Source: Acetobacteraceae bacterium (GTDB taxonomy: Bacteria; Pseudomonadota; Alphaproteobacteria; Acetobacterales; Acetobacteraceae). Taken from it: a DNA stretch of 9,531 nucleotides. Within the stretch, counting starts at the first letter, position 1; every line of letters starts with the position of its first letter. Position numbers and translations under genes: made by a program. Of this stretch, positions 6,554 to 9,531 are shown one piece after another. The notes under the pieces are model-generated. The model was not told the DNA's origin. It searched no databases and saw only the letters and a program-made list of their open reading frames with translations. The DNA lies in NCBI GenBank assembly GCA_030039695.1, contig JASHVB010000010.1, positions 1 through 9,531 of the forward strand. The letters are read 5' to 3'.

Positions 6554-6796
6554 TCAAAGCGCGCCGGTACCGGCGCAAAGCGTAGTAGCGATTTTGGCGG
6601 AACGGACGTTACGGTCACCTTCGCGGATTGCCTCCACCTCCGTGATCGGCGCCCGCGACCTGATGTTGATCCAGAGCAGGGCAAGCACAGAGAAGGGCTA
6701 CTCACTCGCGAGCACCCACGCCGCGCACTCGGTGGCAAACCGGTGGTCGACCTCGTGCGACCCATGCCGTTGTGTCAGGTCTGGCGGTCGACGAAT
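6554..6796 (-). pseudogene. Possible decayed ORF with an in-frame TAG
   Basis: One minus-strand frame is open from 6796 to the TGA at 6556-6554 except for a single TAG at 6700-6698. Upstream of that stop it reads EVDHRFATECAAWVLASE. Downstream it reads PFSVLALLWINIRSRAP and then ITEVEAIREGDRNVRSAKI. The downstream part has a hydrophobic patch followed by a charged, protein-like segment, and could be started by a GTG at 6688 (44 aa), but no Shine-Dalgarno precedes it. The family is not recognised. The alternatives are a chance open frame or two unrelated fragments. Confidence 0.25.
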
Positions 6797-6890
6797 TCAC
6801 CGAAGCCGGCATGGTGCTGGCGGCGGGGTCGCGGTTGAACAACGGCCGGACGAGCCGCGATCGCGGGTAGGTGTGTCAGATCCGCTCCGG

Positions 6891-7595
6891 TCAGAAGTGC
6901 GGAACTATCGGCGCCGGCGCGATGTGCAACTCGACGCCTCGCACGCCCGGGATGTTTTCGGCGGCGACCCGCGCGGCCTGCATTGTCGCGCTGGCCTCAT
7001 CCGATGTGAACCACAGGTGCGCAGTTCCGTCGCTGACAATAATATCCTGGGGCCAGATCCTGTTCGCCCATTTCTGCTGTTGCAACTCAGCTAACAGTCG
7101 CGCGCGGATGGCGCGATCGCTGTCGGCGGTAGCAGCCACGGCCGGCGTATGGGCCGCGCTCAGTGCTCGCACGAGATTGCTTCGGCTGACGATGCCGACG
7201 ACCTTGCCGTCGTGCAGAACAGGCACGCGCTTGATGCGGTTCGTTTCCAGCAATCGCGCGATCTCGCCGAGGTCGGTGTCCTCGGTGACGCTAACCACAT
7301 CGCGGGTCATGATGTCCCCGACGGTGCGGCCATGCGACTTGACGTACTCGCGGGCACGCGCCGTGGCAAAGTCCTCAAGCCACCAGGAGCGCCGGACCGA
7401 GCCAGGCTGGTCGGTACCGATTTCGGTGCGGCGCAACAGGTCGCCTTCGCTGACGACGCCCACGAGTTGGCCGCTGGCATCCACAACGGGGGCGCCACTA
7501 ATTCCCCGCTCGGACAGCAGGCCAGCCAGGGACTGAACCGTCGTGCCTGGATCGACGGTAATTACGTGACGTGTCATCACATCTGCCGCGTGCAT
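6891..7595 (-). CDS. CBS-domain pair protein with C-terminal BON domain
   Basis: A 234-residue cytosolic protein. The first CBS motif covers about residues 1-56 (ADVMTRHVITVDPGTTV ... GISGAPVVD ... LVGVVSEGDLL). The second covers about 93-148 (VGDIMTRDVVSVTEDTDL ... IKRVPVLHDGKVVGIVSRSNL). Between them is a 37-residue linker with SWWLEDF. A BON-like domain follows at about 160-226 (AIRARLLAEL ... DIIVSDGTAHLWF ... IPGVRGVELHI). CBS pairs bind adenosine nucleotides such as AMP, ATP or SAM; BON domains are thought to bind lipid or other hydrophobic ligands. This three-part architecture is widespread in proteobacteria and usually treated as a nucleotide or energy-state sensor of unknown target. 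The ATG at 7595 has GGGAGG 7 bases upstream, an excellent site. It is complete and in good codon usage, in contrast to the degraded DNA on both sides. Confidence 0.9.
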   Translation of the reverse strand: MHAADVMTRHVITVDPGTTVQSLAGLLSERGISGAPVVDASGQLVGVVSEGDLLRRTEIGTDQPGSVRRSWWLEDFATARAREYVKSHGRTVGDIMTRDVVSVTEDTDLGEIARLLETNRIKRVPVLHDGKVVGIVSRSNLVRALSAAHTPAVAATADSDRAIRARLLAELQQQKWANRIWPQDIIVSDGTAHLWFTSDEASATMQAARVAAENIPGVRGVELHIAPAPIVPHF

Positions 7596-7678
7596 CTTTT
7601 TTCCTCCCGATTAATTCCCGTGCCAGACCTTCGGCGCCGGCAAGCCGGCCGGCGGCTCCCTTCGCAACGGGCTCCAGC

Positions 7679-7810
7679 TCAAAGGGCCACGCCGCGGCGT
7701 TCCCGTCCGACTGTTCCGTCTTGCCTCAATGCCAGCCGCACAAAAATGGTACATCGATCCAGATCAAGTGGCCAGCCAAGCTTGTCCCTCAGCTCATGCG
7801 GCGATGCCAT
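7679..7810 (-). CDS. Small ORF or 5'-truncated gene upstream of the CBS gene
   Basis: From the ATG at 7810 the minus strand encodes 43 residues: MASPHELRDKLGWPLDLD then RCTIFVRLALRQDG and a basic tail, ending with TGA at 7681-7679. The same frame stays open and protein-like for 29 more codons upstream (to a TAA at 7900-7898), reading FCTGRLILRSFGERDLSIYEV, without a usable start. The Shine-Dalgarno before the ATG is poor (GAGG, 2 bases away). It is therefore more likely the 3' end of a truncated gene than a complete small gene. It lies on the same strand as the CBS gene, 83 bases upstream. The family is not recognised. Confidence 0.35.
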   Translation of the reverse strand: MASPHELRDKLGWPLDLDRCTIFVRLALRQDGTVGRERRGVAL

Positions 7811-8566
7811 GACCTCGTAGATTGAAAGATCCCGCTCGCCAAACGATCGGAGGATGAGGCGACCGGTGCAGAAAGTATCGCGATGGAGCCTAGCGCCTTA
7901 CGATTATCCGCAGACCGGGCGATATGCGGGCCCCACTCCTGATGTCTCGGAGACGAAGATGGGGACAGACCACGCCACATAACGACGCAGCCTCGGGACG
8001 GATCAGCGGCGCCGGCGAGATAGCTTCCCGGCCGGGCAATTTTTGTCGGGTCGCATGATCGAAGCTTGCGCGCGTTTGGCAGTGCCGTCAGCACGTGATC
8101 GAGCAAGCGGATTTGGACCCGGTCGACGCCTTTTCAGCTCGGGCACCCGGCGCGGATAAGCTGCGGCGACGCGTCGGTACGCAGCATGCCGTGTCAACGT
8201 AGCTGTATTGAAACGGAAAGACGCGCACGGCGACCCCTGGATGGTCGTTGGAAACCGGTTGCAGGCAAACGCACGCGCGGTTGGGTGCCGAGTAGGGGCC
8301 GCGGAACATAGTGGTCACCAAAAATGGCGCGCTCAACCAACTGGCCGCAGCAACGCCAACCAACAGCCGGAAGAACGACCGCAATGGCGCCGGCTCGAAT
8401 CTCAATTACCAGCCGCCTGCTACGTCGTACCGTATGGGATATCCACGCCAGCCAAGTCCGGCTGTTCCGGACAAGCCGAGTACAGTGGTTGTTCGCCCAC
8501 GGCATGCGTGTTAGGCGAGCTGCCTGCAGGGATTCATCGAATCCGTCAGCCAACCTAGGGGGTGCC
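7811..8566. other. Gene-poor stretch with REP/RAYT-type motif
   Basis: No confident gene lies in these 756 bases. At 7958-7974 the sequence GATGGGGACAGACCACG, complement CGTGGTCTGTCCCCATC, matches a motif that recurs near REP-associated (IS200-like) transposase genes in proteobacteria, by my recollection. Only one copy is present and there is no transposase. A plus frame from the ATG at 7854 to the TAA at 7982 (42 aa, containing RWSLAPYDYPQTGRYAG) crosses this motif. Near the bactofilin, GTCCGG (8456-8461) and CCGGAC (8467-8472) form a 17-base inverted repeat. A possible minus-strand secreted protein is listed separately. Confidence 0.4.
8088..8405 (-). CDS. Possible small exported or membrane protein (TTG start)
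   Basis: A 105-residue minus-strand frame begins at a TTG (8405). The N-terminus is basic and hydrophobic (LRSFFRLLVGVAAASWL then SAPFLV), resembling a signal peptide or a single membrane anchor. It continues with NRACVCLQPVSNDHPGVAV and RVFPFQYSYVDTACC. The last third is Ser/Arg-rich and looks less protein-like. No clear Shine-Dalgarno is seen and overlapping frames are also open. It is not recognised; it may be a fragment or a chance ORF in GC-rich DNA. Confidence 0.25.
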   Translation of the reverse strand: MRFEPAPLRSFFRLLVGVAAASWLSAPFLVTTMFRGPYSAPNRACVCLQPVSNDHPGVAVRVFPFQYSYVDTACCVPTRRRSLSAPGARAEKASTGSKSACSITC

Positions 8567-9250
8567 TTGTTCAAACGTCACAAACCTGACGAGACGCTGA
8601 CCGGTTCGGGTGCTACGCCACCCGCCGGCCTCGCTTCCAACCCGACCGATGCCAAAGACGCAGCGGCCGAGGCTCCGGGTCACGCGTCAACTTCGGCAAC
8701 GCCGACTGCTGCGGGGGATACTGGCCTCGGCGTCCCCTCGTTCCGCCCCGCCCCATCAAGGGAGTCGCAATCGATGTCCCGCCCCCCGCTTTCCCCCGCC
8801 GCCGCCGGCTTGGCTGCGCCGCCCGGCAGCGGGGTACGTCCGGGCCTCGCGCCGGCGCGTCCGTCATCGCGCGAGGCCGGCGAGCGCCGCACCCTCGTGG
8901 TCGGCCGGGGCATCAGAGTGCAGGGCACGGTGCAGGATGCTGAACGCCTGGTCGTGGAGGGCACGGTGGAAGCCACCATGATCCACGCCACCGAGCTGTC
9001 GATTGTGCCGGGCGGCGTCTTCAAGGGCGAAGTAGAGGTCGAGGAAGCCGAGATCGCCGGCACTATCGACGGCACGCTGACCGCGCGCGGCGCGCTGGTG
9101 GTGCGCAGCACGGGGCGGCTGCAGGGTGCGGCCCGCTGCCGCAGGCTGCAAGTGGAAGACGGCGGCCAGATCACCGGCCGGATGGAAATGTTGACCGACA
9201 ACGCAAAGAGCGAGTTGCCGCGGCCACAGGTGGCTGAAACGGCAGGGTAG
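8567..9250 (+). CDS. Bactofilin (polymer-forming cytoskeletal protein)
   Basis: A 227-residue protein. The bactofilin domain (DUF583) spans about residues 107-210 and is made of short beta-helix repeats: LVVGRGIRVQGTVQDAERL, VVEGTVEAT, GGVFKGEVEVEEAEIAGTID, GTLTARGALVV and so on. These assemble into non-polar filaments used in cell shape, polarity or envelope localisation. The start is TTG at 8567, with AGGGGG (8558-8562) about 4 bases upstream. It gives MFKRHKPDE, matching the short MF-plus-basic N-terminus of many bactofilins. An internal ATG at 8774 with AAGGGAG upstream would give a 158-residue product containing the whole domain. With the TTG start, residues 10-105 are a Pro/Ala/Ser-rich disordered region, longer than usual for bactofilins of about 140-180 residues. 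The LytM-type M23 peptidase often next to bactofilins is not visible here. Confidence 0.85.
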   Translation: MFKRHKPDETLTGSGATPPAGLASNPTDAKDAAAEAPGHASTSATPTAAGDTGLGVPSFRPAPSRESQSMSRPPLSPAAAGLAAPPGSGVRPGLAPARPSSREAGERRTLVVGRGIRVQGTVQDAERLVVEGTVEATMIHATELSIVPGGVFKGEVEVEEAEIAGTIDGTLTARGALVVRSTGRLQGAARCRRLQVEDGGQITGRMEMLTDNAKSELPRPQVAETAG

Positions 9251-9282
9251 CGGCCGGCTCGTCATTCCCGGATTTTGCCCTG

Positions 9283-9316
9283 AGGGGCCGAACGTCAACC
9301 ATACGCTTCGGCCCCT
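9283..9316. terminator. Strong hairpin between convergent genes
   Basis: AGGGGCCGAA (9283-9292) pairs perfectly with TTCGGCCCCT (9307-9316) around a 14-base loop, 33 bases past the bactofilin stop. Neither strand carries a convincing U-tract after it, so it may be a weak intrinsic terminator or an mRNA end stabiliser. Its position suits both the bactofilin and the incoming minus-strand gene. Confidence 0.55.
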
Positions 9317-9371
9317 TCCTCCATTGGCATGCCGCAGACGAGGAAGCGCCGCTGGTTGCGGTGCGCGCGAG

Positions 9372-9395
9372 CGTCAGGTCGCGTCGCGCCTGACG
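9372..9395 (-). terminator. Hairpin after the partial minus-strand gene
   Basis: CGTCAGG (9372-9378) pairs with CCTGACG (9389-9395) around a 10-base loop, 17 bases past the TAG of the gene that ends at 9412. No T-run follows on the minus strand, so termination is inferred from position only. Confidence 0.4.
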
Positions 9396-9411
9396 GCAGC
9401 AGCGATCCGCG

Positions 9412-9531
9412 CTAAGCGACCTTCTGATCGCCATCCCAGCGGCGTGCGACGTCGTCGAGGCAGGCGGCCATCGCGACCGGCAGGCGCACGGCGGCGTCGC
9501 GCATTCGTCCGATCAGCGCCTCGGCCGTCGT
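9412..9531 (-). CDS. C-terminal end of an unidentified gene (runs off the window)
   Basis: The minus strand is open from the window edge to a TAG at 9414-9412 and encodes the last 39 residues of a protein: TTAEALIGRMRDAAVRLPVA, then MAACLDDVARRWDGDQKVA. The codons are strongly G/C at the third position and the composition is that of a helical soluble protein, so it looks genuinely coding. Too little is present to name a family. It converges on the bactofilin gene, with two hairpins between them. Confidence 0.55.
   Translation of the reverse strand, partial: TTAEALIGRMRDAAVRLPVAMAACLDDVARRWDGDQKVA

Noticed and set aside
6855..6866. Perfect 12-base palindrome CCGCGATCGCGG near the CBS gene end
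   Set aside because: No loop and no T-run, so it cannot be a normal terminator hairpin; such GC palindromes occur by chance in DNA of this composition.
6660..6870. Plus-strand phrases resembling a DUF2384 antitoxin (LLTREHPRRALGGKPVVDLV) and, in another frame, SGLAVDEFTEAGMVLAAG
   Set aside because: The resemblance covers only about 20 residues, changes frame, lacks a start or toxin partner, and overlaps a more protein-like minus-strand frame.
6198..7094. 298-codon plus-strand open frame
   Set aside because: It runs antisense through the end of the CBS-BON gene, is Arg/Ser-rich throughout and has no recognisable motif.
7605..7626. Sigma-54-like TGGCAC upstream of the CBS gene on the minus strand
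   Set aside because: The -12 element reads TTAAT instead of TTGC and would place the start almost on the ribosome binding site.
7636..7649. GCCGGC-AA-GCCGGC inverted repeat
   Set aside because: A two-base loop is sterically poor and no T-run follows; most likely chance in a GC-rich stretch.

Overview
The window looks like chromosomal DNA of a GC-rich, Gram-negative proteobacterium, probably beta or gamma. The base composition is high in G+C with G/C-rich third codon positions. The gene content fits too: a bactofilin, a lipoprotein with a lipobox, an exported DUF5666 protein beside a DUF6502 protein, and a CBS-BON protein. No rRNA, tRNA, CRISPR array, intact insertion sequence or phage gene is visible.

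Left part (about 1-3350). A small cytosolic HWE/HisKA_2-type histidine kinase (minus strand, 154-888) overlaps or abuts a 39-residue lipoprotein that starts from TTG (32-151). Divergent from the kinase is a translationally coupled pair, DUF6502 (1020-1880) and exported DUF5666 (1877-3025). The divergent intergenic region holds the clearest regulatory signal of the window: two palindromes of the form YGTGGG-N7-CCCACR, 28 bp apart. One of them exactly fills the 17-bp spacer of a TTGACG/TATGCT promoter reading into the kinase. The gap after DUF5666 contains one possible 45-residue ORF with a good ribosome binding site.

Middle part (3350-5930). A VOC/glyoxalase-fold protein (3350-3913, plus) and a membrane-anchored alpha/beta hydrolase (4264-5733, minus) converge across about 350 bases of uncertain content. 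Upstream of the hydrolase lie a 17-bp perfect inverted repeat (5782-5798) and, divergently, an ORF whose first 23 residues look like the start of a TetR-family regulator but then lose all resemblance. I read this as a decayed divergent regulator with its operator left behind.

Right part (5930-9531). Long stretches (about 6000-6890 and 7600-8560) are gene-poor and look degraded. They carry scattered protein-like fragments, one REP/RAYT-type sequence motif and a few tiny ORFs. Within them sits an intact CBS-CBS-BON protein (6891-7595, minus). The window closes with a bactofilin starting from TTG (8567-9250, plus), a strong hairpin, and the C-terminal end of an unidentified minus-strand gene that runs off the edge (9412-9531).

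I found no complete new defence or biosynthetic system. The most interesting material is the tandem operator between the kinase/lipoprotein and DUF6502/DUF5666 units, the small genes outside usual gene-calling limits, and the decayed TetR/operator pair.
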